Below are positions 11,452-21,431 of a DNA stretch of 23,610 nucleotides, piece by piece (position 1 is the first letter of the stretch; each line of letters opens with the position of its first letter). This DNA comes from Trichinella spiralis (lineage: Eukaryota; Nematoda; Enoplea; Trichinellida; Trichinellidae): the NCBI GenBank assembly GCA_000181795.3, contig CM012955.1, positions 14,590,727-14,614,336 of the forward strand, read 5' to 3'. The position numbers and the translations under genes are program-made. The notes under the pieces are model-generated. The model was not told the origin of the DNA. It did no database searches and saw nothing but the letters and a program-made list of their open reading frames with translations.

Positions 11452-12460
11452 ATGGATGAATCAAATGCAAGCAAATTGCAGCAAAAGAAACCTGAAGAGG
11501 AGGCTGGAACATCGACAGAAAAGAAAGGTAAGCTGAATCGCTTGAAAAAGATGTGGGACGGGCTCATTCAGCACCTTTGTCCCAGAAGAACACGGAATGG
11601 CGTTAATTCAGATTCATCGTCAAATGATATTCCAAAATTGACAGTCGTTTTTGATTTGGTGAATTAATCTCATTGGCAATAATTTAAAAATTTTAAATTC
11701 GTATTAAACTTCAATCTTTTTAAGGATTCGACGTTGATTTATTCCACAAGAGAAAAACTGTTTAGTAATCAGGAAAAAATTGATTCAATAAGAGTAAATA
11801 TTTAAAATTTATTATTCATAATTGCTTTAATTGAAAATTATGTTTTCAGTATTTCGTGGCAATCAGACCGCATTGCCGCGAAGTATTACAAGCCGTCCGA
11901 GAAGTCGCCAGTATGATGGTGTATAGCGCTGGTACTCCTAAATACGTCCGTCATATTGTTCAGCTTCTCGATCCAGAAGGAAAGCTTTTCGAGTAATAAA
12001 CTGATTTGATATATTAGGAGCTATTTAAAAACCATACCTGTGAATAAATTTTATAATATTATTTTTCTTATACCTTTTTAGCAAGGTACTGAACAGGAAT
12101 AACTGCAAAGTTAAGAAGAATATGTATATAAAAGATCTTAAAAAAACGGGATGCATGTTAAAAAGGACGGTTTGGATAGATGATTTAGCTGACTCTTTTC
12201 CGTTTCAAGTAACCAAATCACGCACAACATAGAATTCTACTGATTCAATTAATTTTTTTTCCGCTTTAGCCTTACAATGGGATAGTAATAAAGCACTGGA
12301 CAGGGGATCCAGAAGATAATGAATTAATCGAAGCGTTGAAAGTGATAATGCAGTTGACAAAAGAAGTATATTTCAACATTTTACTAAAATTCGTATATTA
12401 CTTATCCAATTTTAATTTTATTTAGAAAAATGTATGCTCATTCTTCAAGAAAAATTATAA
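11452..12460 (+). CDS. FCP1/SCP-like HAD phosphatase (NIF domain), six exons, copy 1
   Basis: Exons by consensus GT-AG splicing are 11452-11658, 11725-11793, 11850-11992, 12082-12208, 12270-12366 and 12426-12460, giving 225 residues. The introns are 56-89 bases. After a Lys/Glu-rich, low-complexity N-terminus of about 60 residues, the FCP1-homology (CTD small phosphatase) fold begins. Motif I is FDLDSTLIYS (Asp68, Asp70, Thr72), assembled across intron 1. Motif II is MMVYSAGT (Ser118), after the family's RPH segment. The motif III lysine is in YIKDL (Lys157), and motif IV is WIDDLADSF (Asp173, Asp174). PYNGIVI and an acidic DPEDNEL follow, as in SCP1. All catalytic residues are present, so it may be an active Ser/Thr protein phosphatase; the substrate is unknown. 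There is no signal peptide. Relative to copy 2, one extra A near the end of exon 5 changes the last dozen residues. AATAAA lies at 12556. Confidence 0.87.
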
Positions 12461-12872
12461 ACGATAATTAACAAAGACCAAGTCATTAACGTTGTGTAAA
12501 ACCATAGATATAATTTAATCCAATTATTTTTTTCATTTTTTTATGAATTATGTGTAATAAACGTAATGCAACTTACTTTAATAAATTGCACTAATGGTAT
12601 TCCTTAGAATGGAAAATATTCAGAAATAACTGATCACAAAACCATCAGGGTCATTATTGCTCACTGTTTACAAATTAGCTCAACACAAGCCATTTTCTAG
12701 TTTGAACAGCCACAAATACACATTGTAGTGAAACGAAACAATTATTTTGCCTTAGGTGTTCCTGAAATTTCCATGAAACATAATACAGTATTTTCATTCA
12801 ACCTTCTCAATGTGCATTTAACACGTTACATATAATATGCATGTATTTCATCAAACAGATGCAAGAATATTT
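12461..12872. other. intergenic, 3' flank of phosphatase copy 1
   Basis: AT-rich. An AATAAA at 12556-12561 is a likely polyadenylation signal for the preceding gene. Nothing else is recognised. Confidence 0.5.
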
Positions 12873-13003
12873 ATGAAATATATGTTGGCTAGAAGAGAAG
12901 AATGTACTTTTTGCATTAAAGATGTGATACTGGAGCAGACGGCTTTTGGTGGAGCAAAATACACGCACCACCCGCAAAATAAGGGCGCTGGCCGATTTTA
13001 CCG

Positions 13004-13559
13004 GTGAATTTATGTACAGGATCCACTGTTCAGCTCAATGATCAATGCTGTTCAGACGATCACTGTGAAAGTGTTCGAAAATGTTGCCTCACTGTTGCTG
13101 GAAAGAATTTCTTCTCCCTGAGACAGGTACATATAAAAAATCTGCAAACTTTCAAACAAATGGTCTATCTACAACTTGGTTGGAAAAATTGTTAATTTTC
13201 TATAAAAACATTTCCATGTTCAATTAAGCAATGTAAATAACAATGTTAGTAAGAGAAAACATTTATTGCTAGATTAATTTTAGAGATATCACAGCACATA
13301 TATAATAACATTTTTCCAGCTATCTGTTACAAAGTTTACTTTGAATATGATGTACTTGAATATTTCATGTCCAAACAATAAAACATTTTCACCACCACGT
13401 GTGTACATGAAATATACCGTTAGAAAAATGCTTCTCTTAAAAGGAGAAATTATTTCACATTTTGGACGATGTGCTGACGGGATGCCGGCAGAAAGCGTTT
13501 GCACAGAAAAGAGCAATGCGGGAAAACATCACAGAGCTGCGTATGTGGCCTTTGCATGA
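13004..13559 (+). CDS. possible two-exon locus with a degenerate WAP-like core
   Basis: The first exon (open from about 13004, donor CAG|GTAC at 13127) encodes QCCSDDHCESVRKCC. Its spacing (C-x2-D-x2-C-x4-K-C-C) matches the core of whey acidic protein (four-disulfide) domains, which are usually secreted protease inhibitors. The final two cysteines of a WAP domain are not found where expected. A 193-base intron with a TTTTTCCAG acceptor would join in phase to a second open exon, 13320-13559, ending TGA. That exon contains ISCPNN and CADGMPAESVC but no clear second WAP domain. No start or signal peptide is established. An in-frame TAA lies about ten codons upstream of 13004, and another open frame (12873-13007, 44 codons) lies just before. 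It may be a fragment, or coincidence. Confidence 0.35.
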
Positions 13560-14486
13560 TGAACTGCGCATTCGTCTGTTACAACACAATTTTATATTGT
13601 ATTGTATTGCATGGTATTCATTTCTTACTCCTTAGGTAAAGAATATTAGTAACTGTATCGACAAATGTAAAATGCACGTTGCCAACACAACAAATAATGA
13701 TAAGTAATATTAAATCGGAACATTCTTAAACAACTGTTACATACAGTCTTTCTCTTATAAAATAATAACAAAAACATTCAACTAATAAAAGACATACACA
13801 ACAAACAACGTCTGTTGAAAGCTATTAGCACAAAAAATATAAAATCATTTCACAGATCGTTGGGATCTGTAAAATTAACTGATTTGCAAATAAGTCGCCA
13901 AACAAATTATTCGCAAAAGTATTTTCTAACTACAAAGCGTAAACTCTGTTGTAATTTCGCTTTACAATCTGATTCTCAAGTTCGTTTACAATCTGATTCT
14001 CAAGTATTCGATATTACGGGAGATCCAAAGAAAACAGAGGCGGCTGATCTCGCTCAGGCAAGCTAATGCTCTTTGCGCAACAGCAAACAAAATACTGAAT
14101 ATGGAACTTTATTCCAACGATTGAAGTCAATACAGAATATGACAACTGCAAAACAAATGGATATTTCAGATAATAACACACAACGCTACGAATAAACGGG
14201 AACTCTATCGCACACCAACACGACACACACAAGACTACGTTATCACTCACGCTCACTCTCTTCTCCTTGCTGATTACGTCATCACGACCGCCAAAGCGTC
14301 AGTTACGGTTGCAGATACGGATCTTCAGGCTCAAACAAAGGGAGTTCTCAACAAACTCAATTTTCAAAAAGTGACTAAAAACTGCGGAATTTCATAAATC
14401 TCATATTCATTATTCATGAAAAGTTTCAACAAATGTGAAAATTAATCTCAACAATAAAATGAACAAATAAAACGCACATACGATTT
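13560..14486. other. mostly non-coding, with a small tandem repeat
   Basis: A plus-strand open frame at 13815-14066 (83 codons) contains the direct repeat listed separately, but no recognisable domain. I do not call it a gene. Nothing else is recognised. I looked here for the missing C-terminal exons of uS15m and did not find them. Confidence 0.4.
13961..14004 (+). repeat. 24-base direct repeat, two copies
   Basis: TTTACAATCTGATTCTCAAG occurs at 13961-13980 and again, identically, at 13985-14004, a period of 24 bases. A period divisible by three keeps the frame open (LQSDSQV twice), but there is no independent sign of coding. Confidence 0.8.
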
Positions 14487-14609
14487 TCATTTCAGATAAA
14501 AGTTTGCTCCAGTGGTGAATAAAAGCTGTGTGCTTCGCAACTGAAAATAGCAAACAAGAACAAACAAGCAAATAATATTCAAAGAAATTAATTCAATCAA
14601 TTTTTTACT

Positions 14610-14998
14610 TCGAACTTCTAACGAAGAGGTATCTAATTCATTTTGTCTCACTTTATTCATTAGTGCTCGTTTCCATTGGAATGTCAGATCCTTTCGACGA
14701 CCGAATTCAATGTTGAATAATTTTTTTACTGAATCAGGTACACTAAAATATGGTAATGCATTACACTGCAAATCATTTCATACACCCAATAATACAACAT
14801 ACGTTTCGAGAGCTTTCACCGATTCATACTCCGCTTTTGGCTGTTTGATGTCAACATGTGGCAGCCAGTGTGTGGAATCAGGTGCCTTATTAAAATATCA
14901 TCTGGAAAAATTTGTAAATAAAAATTTACTTGCCTTACAATTTCAATCATGCATGTCCTACCTCTCTTAAAACTAACGTGACGACTAACTGAAATCAT
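14610..14998 (-). CDS. MRPS15: mitochondrial ribosomal protein uS15m (MRPS15), partial
   Basis: Three minus-strand exons are 14998-14939, 14885-14803 and 14742 to about 14616 or 14610, with phases that match. The first 20 residues (MISVSRHVSFKRG...) are basic and Ser-rich, like a mitochondrial presequence, which is why I chose this ATG. Exon 2 uses a strong GTATGT donor. Exon 3 has DSVKKLFNIEFGRRKDL then NELDTSSLEV, matching the S15 signature (DxVKxLxxxE, later DTxSLE) of the small mitoribosomal subunit protein that binds 12S rRNA. The C-terminal half of the S15 fold, after SLEV, is not found. The frame instead runs to a stop at 14487 in unrelated hydrophobic sequence, so an exon lies far away or the gene is truncated. 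The exon 2 acceptor (TTAATAAG) is weak; a better TTTTTCCAG 16 bases earlier would break the frame. This could be a pseudogene. Confidence 0.7.
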
Positions 14999-15109
14999 TT
15001 GAAACCAAATTTCACCCAACCTATCAATATATCCCTGAGCTAGAGGAACACTAAGAGCAAGGTTTCCATAACAAGTAGGATCGGCCTGTTTTGGATCAAC
15101 AGCGGATCT
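14999..15109 (-). other. coding-like open frame upstream of uS15m
   Basis: The frame of uS15m exon 1 stays open upstream of its ATG for 37 codons. The peptide looks like real protein (VDPKQADPTCYGNLALSV, then PLAQGYIDRLGEIW) and the base composition is less AT-rich than around it. It ends at a stop at 15112-15110, near where the duplicated upstream block of phosphatase copy 2 begins (about 15160). It could be an N-terminal extension, an exon of another gene, or a remnant cut by the duplication. I do not recognise the family. Confidence 0.3.
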
Positions 15110-15157
15110 TCAAATATTATACCACTTGAATCGATTATACCATGAAACAGCTGAAGC

Positions 15158-15975
15158 TCAGAAATCTAGACTGAACAAACCATGAGCGAGGCATACTGAA
15201 AAAAATAAGACAAATTTACAGTCCGTGAAAGCAAATTAAAACAAAAATGAATTAGAGAAGAATATTTGAAGCGGTTGATTGCCAGAATTTCGCTAATATC
15301 AAAAGATTATACTGAATCTAGAGGAATGCAAAAAATCTCAAAAAATAACAACAATATTTGCGAAAATAACTAAAATATACAATTTCCATTTCCAAATCAA
15401 ATTATTAAATAAATAACCATTCTTTTTATAAAATAATTATCGTTTCGTTCAAAAGTAAATGTTATCATAGAGGATGCTAAATGATTTTCAAGTATAATTC
15501 TAGCACAATTTCAATTTGAATTTCACGTGTGCAATTTTGATTTGAATTTTCAAAATAAAAACAAAATATGTTTCAAAAATTTATTATAAATTAAAAAAGT
15601 TCAACTGAAATATTTAAGATTTACAATCTTCTAAATTTTCAGTGACACTTTATAATAACAACTGAAATTTACGTTTCACATTTACAATTTTGAAAATGCA
15701 ATGAACAAGTTTTATTTTATCACAGTCATTTTCTCAAAACACCATAAAGTGTTCGCCAATTTTCTCCTGATGTGATTGGTAAGTGCAACTCCAATTTAAC
15801 TTTCAGCTTAATTATTAATTAATCGTATATGCTCAAGTGACAGTTTAATCGCTATTACTCGAACACAAATTTTGCAGGTCATACATAGTCAAACTTTACT
15901 TTTAAGAACTATTGCACTGAGATAAACGAGAAACGAGAACAAAACCTGTGTAACTGTGCAGTTCTTAAAAAGAAA
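15158..15975 (+). repeat. upstream block of the phosphatase duplication, copy 2
   Basis: This is the partner of 10572-11451, with the same order of matching segments up to the start codon region. The intron-like unit (GTAAGTGC donor at 15779, TTTTGCAG acceptor ending at 15877) is kept although no protein is encoded. The left boundary falls between the uS15m-side open frame and this block, so the duplicated unit starts at about 15160. Confidence 0.75.
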
Positions 15976-17014
15976 ATGTCAGAAAATTATTCAGAAGACA
16001 AACGCGAAGAAAATTAGCCTGACAAGGAAGTTAGTACATCGCAGGACCCGCATCAGACTGATCCATGCGAAGATGAAAAGGCTTTCGACAGATTCTCAGA
16101 AGCCTAGCTGCGGGATAATTTTGGAAAAAATTTATCCTTGATTACTGGATCCAGCCCTGCGTAAAGTCCGTTTCATCGTCAGCAGAAATTCCAAAATTGA
16201 CAGTGGTTTTTGATTTGGTGAATTACCTTGAGTGAATAGGTTACTGAAATTCGAAAATGCTGCTAACATTTCATTTTTTAAGGATTCGACGTTGATTTAT
16301 TGAACCAAGCATAAACTGTTGCCCGCACAGAGCCGTTTACCGTTGTTAGAGGTAAATATGCACAATTTATTTTCCATAATTACTAAAACTCTAAACTATT
16401 TTCAGGCTTACACGGCAATCCGACCTTATTGCGATACAATGTTGAAAAAAATACGAAAATATTGCACCATTATGATATTCAGTTCAGGTACAGAGCAGTC
16501 TGTAAATGACGTTCGTAGTCTTATTGATCCAAAGGGGGAATATTTTGAGTAATAATCTGATGTGACATTTTACAAGCTGTTTTGAAACAAATTTTCTGAA
16601 AAAATTCTATAATCTCATTTCTTCCATATCTTTTCAGAAAAGTCTTCAGCAGAAATAGCTGCACCAAGGTTATAAATTTGTACGGAAAATATCTTGCGAA
16701 AACTGGAGCTGATTTGAAACGAACCGTCCTGATCGATGACAGACTGCATTCATTTATGCATCAGGTACAAAGCTCGTGCATAAATTATAATTCGACTAAG
16801 TGAATTAACTTTTCCCCTAGTATAGCCTTTCAATGGGATACCTATACGGCCATGGACTGGACATGAAGATGGTACAGAGCTGTTGAACATAAAGAAACTG
16901 ATAATGGACTTGATAGAAGAAGTACAGCTTAGCATTGTGCTGAAATTTATAAATCCATTAATCTATTTTAATTTAATTTAGAAAGATGTATGCGCGTTAT
17001 TGAAACAGAGATAA
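15976..17014 (+). pseudogene. FCP1/SCP-like phosphatase, copy 2, damaged at the 5' end
   Basis: Exon equivalents are 15976-16217, 16283-16351, 16406-16548, 16638-16764, 16826-16921 and 16982-17014. Exons 2-4 and introns 3 and 4 have exactly the lengths found in copy 1. Exon 1 from the matching ATG meets a TAG after 13 codons, and the conserved IPKLTVVFDL end is in another frame. Exon 2 reads DLDSTLIY and then TGA. Exons 3-6 are fully open with good splice sites: IRPYC, IFSSGTE, the motif III lysine in YGKYL, LIDD, PFNGIPIRPWTG, and a C-terminus DVCALLKQR that resembles the SCP tail. The 3' half therefore looks constrained while the 5' half cannot be translated as read. It is either a recent pseudogene, or a gene using an unseen first exon that omits motif I. 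Identity to copy 1 is about 36 percent (exon 3) and 53 percent (exon 4) in amino acids. Confidence 0.75.
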
Positions 17015-17337
17015 AATTAGACTTTTTCACCCCGCTTACGTTACTCATGATCTGTAATATGTTTAATATTATTTAACGCAGCTGTTCCAATGTAATATCT
17101 GTTATGTAAGAATAATAACCACATGTCTTGTCTTCAATCACATTGTTTGTTTCATTTACATTTTCAATATAATGTTTTAAATTTGTACTTATATTGAATT
17201 TATAACGTTTTAAAATTTAAAATAAATTCTATTAAATATCCTTGTTGCTTGCTTTCGACGAAAAAAAGACTGTTACCAAATGAGCTGTGTTGAACAGCTG
17301 ACATTTTTCACACTGATTCGCAGCTTTCAAGTACACT
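17015..17337. other. intergenic, no gene seen
   Basis: AT-rich sequence between phosphatase copy 2 and a candidate minus-strand exon. An AATAAA at about 17219 is present but far from the phosphatase stop. Confidence 0.5.
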
Positions 17338-17844
17338 TTACTTCTTGAGTTCGTTGTCAAACGCTTTACGCTTCTCCTCAGATGTAACAAATACAGATAT
17401 TAGCCACAATTTACTGATCACTATATCATAATAAGCACGTGAATCACAGATAACGGGATCTAGGACAACATCAAAATCACTACTGTTTCCTGCGGCTCAA
17501 ACTGCGCCATTTATCTCGTCTTCTTACAGTACCGATTCTCACATGATTTTCCATTCTATCTTGCAGTCAGACTATTGCAAACATTTCACAGACAGTGAAC
17601 ATATGAATAAAAAAATGAACAACTTTATTACAACTGTAGTATGCAAAACTTGTTGCTTCCAGGAATCTGTCACAATATAAAGGTCATATTGCCCTGTACA
17701 TATTTGTCTGTTCAAATAAACCCACCACATATTTAAGTCTATTCACATACCTGAATAAAGATGCGCTCATTGGAATCACCTCTTAGAAGGGGCTTCTGCA
17801 CTGTTGCAAATGTTTGAATACTCATGTCCAGTGTCTTCAATACG
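17338..17844 (-). other. candidate 3' exons of an unidentified minus-strand gene
   Basis: One exon (17844-17751) has a good pyrimidine-rich acceptor ending TTCAAG and a donor CAG|GTATGTG. It is open for 31 codons (VLKTLDMSIQTFATV, then RGDSNERIFIQ). A second (17489-17338) is open for 49 codons with CDSRAYYDIVISKLW and ends EEKRKAFDNELKK before TAA. The two do not join in phase with the best donor. An alternative donor inside the first exon, AGAG|GTGATT, would join in phase. I do not recognise the protein. The first exon is also open on the plus strand (17761-17856, ending before GTAAAT), so its strand is not settled. It sits 26 bases from the 5' LTR of the gypsy element. Confidence 0.33.
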
Positions 17845-17869
17845 CTTGAAAAAAAAGTAAATTAATCAG

Positions 17870-18032
17870 TGTAGCATATGTACTTAATCTGTTAATAAAA
17901 ATAAAAATTGCACATGAATATCTGATAAATACAGTAGGCATGTTGTTGTTTTTTAAGGTGTGTATGTGTTATCTGTCTTGTGTGTGTCTGTTGTAGTAAA
18001 AAACTCGACCTAGAAGTGACTTAGATCTTACA
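17870..18032 (+). repeat. 5' LTR of the gypsy element
   Basis: It begins TGTAGCATATGTACTTAATC and ends GATCTTACA, so it has the usual TG...CA termini. It contains a GT-rich run. It is matched by 21432-21587. Confidence 0.9.
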
Positions 18033-18052
18033 TAATTGGCGAAGAGTATTTA
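18033..18052 (+). other. likely primer binding site
   Basis: The sequence right after the 5' LTR, TAATTGGCGAAGAG, has the TTGGCG-like start common in tRNA primer binding sites of metazoan gypsy elements. I cannot say which tRNA it matches. Confidence 0.45.
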
Positions 18053-21000
18053 TTAACCTTTGCGGTGAAACCAAATTTCCAAATTGATTGATATCTGTGA
18101 ACATGACGGGTGAAAAGAATACAATAGCATACCGGATGGTGAGATTCTCCTTTGAGCCAGTGGATTCGAACTCTCAAACATGGGAAAAGTATATATCGCA
18201 TTTTGAGCAAGCGCGCTATATGAGAGGTCTCGTGAATTATGATAATGAGTCGAACGCGATGAGACGTGAAATTTTACTTGCTTACGTCAGAGCTAAGTAC
18301 TGCATGGCCGTGTGGAAATATGTGTTCCCGAAAGACACACGTGAATGTGCAAATGAAGAAATCTAAGATATTTTCGAACTATTGTACCAGCCAAAGGTAA
18401 ACGTTTTCACAGCTGGAATGGTACAATTATCCGTCAATATGGTGAGACTATTACGGTTTACGTCAGCTGATTGAAAGAAGCGGGCGTAAAATATCCAGAA
18501 ACATAAAAGAAATTGGAACGGAAATTCGTCTAGGTTAGGTGAACAGATAAGAAGGTGGAAAACAAATTTCATCTGCGAAAGTAATCCAGTTAGCCATAGA
18601 AATGTTGTAGTTGGAAGGTGACACTTTAGAGAAACAACAGAAATTAATAAAGTTTGGAAAAAAAGAGCACCACGTACTTCCAACGGAAAAGATAAGGAAG
18701 GGAAAATCTGCCAACAATGTGGTGAAAAATATTCGACGGAAATATTGGAACAATCAAAAATAAACGGACAACGTTACATGTTAAACCCAGAGCGGAACCG
18801 AAAACATTTAATGCTAAAAGAATTGCGTTTCAACTAAAGAAACCAGTGGAAGCAGAAGTTCAACGGCTGGTTAAAGAAGGAATGTCAGAATCAGTGGATC
18901 CAGCAGCAACGCCATTAAAATGGGCGACACCAGTTGTCTGCATTGATAAAAGAAACGGTACCGTACGAATCTGTGGTAGTTTTAGAGTCACTATCAACCC
19001 AAACCTGTTGCCGGAATCACATTTGCTACCGATATTTGAAGAACTCACCACGAAGTTGGTCAGTGGGCAAGAATTTTCTACCATTGACTTGAAGGATGCA
19101 TTCCTACAAATGCTTGTAGATGAAAAATCTCAAAAGTACCTTACGACTCACATTGGCTATTTTCAATATAAAAAGTTGCCATTTGGAATAACTGCGGCAC
19201 CAGCAATTTATAAGAGGTATATGGAAAGTTTGTTGGCAACAGTCGCCAATGCTGGAATATATCTGGATGACGTAATCATAACTGGGGAAAACAAAAGTGA
19301 GCATTTAGAAAACTTGAGAAACGTTTTCCAAAAACTTCGCAAAGCCGGATTGAAAACGCATAAAAACAAATGTAATTTATTTAAAAAATCAGTTACGTGT
19401 TTGAAACATAAAATTGACGCTGATGGTATCCACCCGACGATGGAACGGGTTGAAGCAATTGCGGAAACAACTTCTCCGAAGAATGTTAAAGAGCGACGTA
19501 CCTTTTTGGGAGCAGTAAATTTCTTAGAAAAATTTATCCCTCAACTGCATGAAACATGTGCCCGCTTGCATCAGTTAACTGGTGCAAAAAAGATATTAAA
19601 ATGGTCAGAAAAAGAAGAACAAGATTTAAAAAAAATAAAGGAATTAGTAACACAAAAAAGCTCATTAGTACCATACGACCCAAAGGTACCATTGGTATTC
19701 ACTTGTGATGCTTCTGAGAGAGGCTTGGGAGCTGGGTTATTCGAACGTTTCCTTGATGGAACAGAAAAACCAATTGCTTTTGCACCACAGACGCCATCAG
19801 GAGCAAAAAACGTGTATGCACCAATTGATAGAGAAGCCTTAGCTTTACTCTTTAGCGTACGGAAATTCCATCAGTACGTGTATGGAAGACAATTTTTGTT
19901 AATGACAGACCACCGTCCGTTGGTACGAATATTTCGCAAAAAACGCAATTTAAAAAAATCATTAACAATCGCTTAAAACGATGGAAACTCGTATTATCTG
20001 TTTAGGATTATAAAATAGAATATCGGAAGGGGAAACAAAACTATTGCGCTGATGCATTGTCCAGACTGCCGATGCAAACAGAAGAACCATACACAGTGGT
20101 GAACAGAGAAATTAAAAGAATAAATATGACGAAGTTAGATGACCTGTGGCTTTCAGAAAAGGAAAAATTCGAAGAAGAGCACAAGAAAAGGTACTAAGAG
20201 AAGTAAAAAAATGCATTGGAGACAACTGGTTAGAAGAAAATCGACAGCGAAGTTAAACAATTCTGCCAAGTATTTGAAGAAATTGCAGAAGAAAATGAAT
20301 TGCTATTAAAGGCAGGAAAAATTATAATTCTAGAAACACTCAGAAGGGAAATTATGAAACTGCAACATGAAGGACATCCTGGCATAACATAGCAGCCGTG
20401 AAAGCGCTCACGAGATATTATATCTGGTGGGTGAACTGTGAACGAGATATTGAAATGTTTGTGGAAAACTGTTATCCATACCAAGAGAATCGAGAAAATG
20501 AATAGGAAACACCACTACTCTCCTGGAATACACCGTCAAAACCATGGACATGAATTCATCCGGATTGTACAGGGCCTAGTCAAGAAAGACAATGGATGAT
20601 AGGAATTAACGCGCATTCCAAATGGCCTGAAGTCAAAATGATGAAAACAATAACAACAAAAGCTCTAACTGAGAAATTACAAGAGTGATTTGCTAGATAT
20701 GGAGTACCAGCTACTATCGTGACAAACAACGGTCCAGCGTTCCGATCACAAGAATTTAGATATTTTTGTAGACAAAATGGTGTCAAACCATCATCCGTAT
20801 CATCAGTTCGTATCATCTGAAAACAAATGGTTTAGCAGAGAGAATTTATAAGAGCATTTACAAGAAGAATGCGTCCATCGAAAAATGATGAAGGTGAGAT
20901 AAGTAGATGAGTTCAGAAATTATTATTAGCATATAGAAATACACCACACAAGACAATAGGATGATCTCCAGCAGAATTACATGTGGGAAAAACATTACTG

Positions 21001-21405
21001 GCATTGTTTGACAGAATTAAACCGGATTTGAACACCAAACGCGACATCGAAATATGGAAGCAGAAAATGTATCAGGATTGGAAAAGCAAGAGCAGAGAAT
21101 TCAGAATTATGGGAGAAGAAGTGTGTGTAAAGAATGAGCTGAATAGAGGATGGAGCCCAGGAATCACAGATCATCAGAAAGGAAAATTGTCTTATGAAGT
21201 ACTCGTGGCAGGAAAAAGAAAACGGAAGCATGCGGATCAACACAGAAAGCAAAATGGCGCTCTGGATGAGTAAAACCGATCCAAGGAGAATGACGCAGAA
21301 ATAAGAAGACAGCAAAATAGTACATTAAACGAAGAAAATCTGAGACGCAGCAGTCGCAAGCGCTACACTCCGAAAAATGGCAAGACTGCAGAATATTCCC
21401 AACTC

Positions 21406-21431
21406 AAAAAAAGGGAAAGCGAAAAAGAAGA
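21406..21431 (+). other. polypurine tract
   Basis: An almost uninterrupted run of A and G (AAAAAAAGGGAAAGCG and onward) ends exactly at the 3' LTR. This is the expected position and composition of the plus-strand primer of an LTR retrotransposon. Confidence 0.75.

Noticed and set aside
11527-11584. Possible intron within exon 1 of phosphatase copy 1 (AAAG|GTAAGC ... TGTCCCAG)
   Set aside because: The donor is strong, but the unspliced frame is open throughout and leads in phase into motif I. It could be an alternative splice, but I did not prefer it.
13815-14066. 83-codon open frame containing LQSDSQV repeats
   Set aside because: The frame is kept by a 24-base tandem repeat and the rest has no domain, splice support or signal. 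It is noted only as a repeat.
18363-18753. Hydrophobic minus-strand frames
   Set aside because: They are antisense to the gag-like region of the gypsy element.
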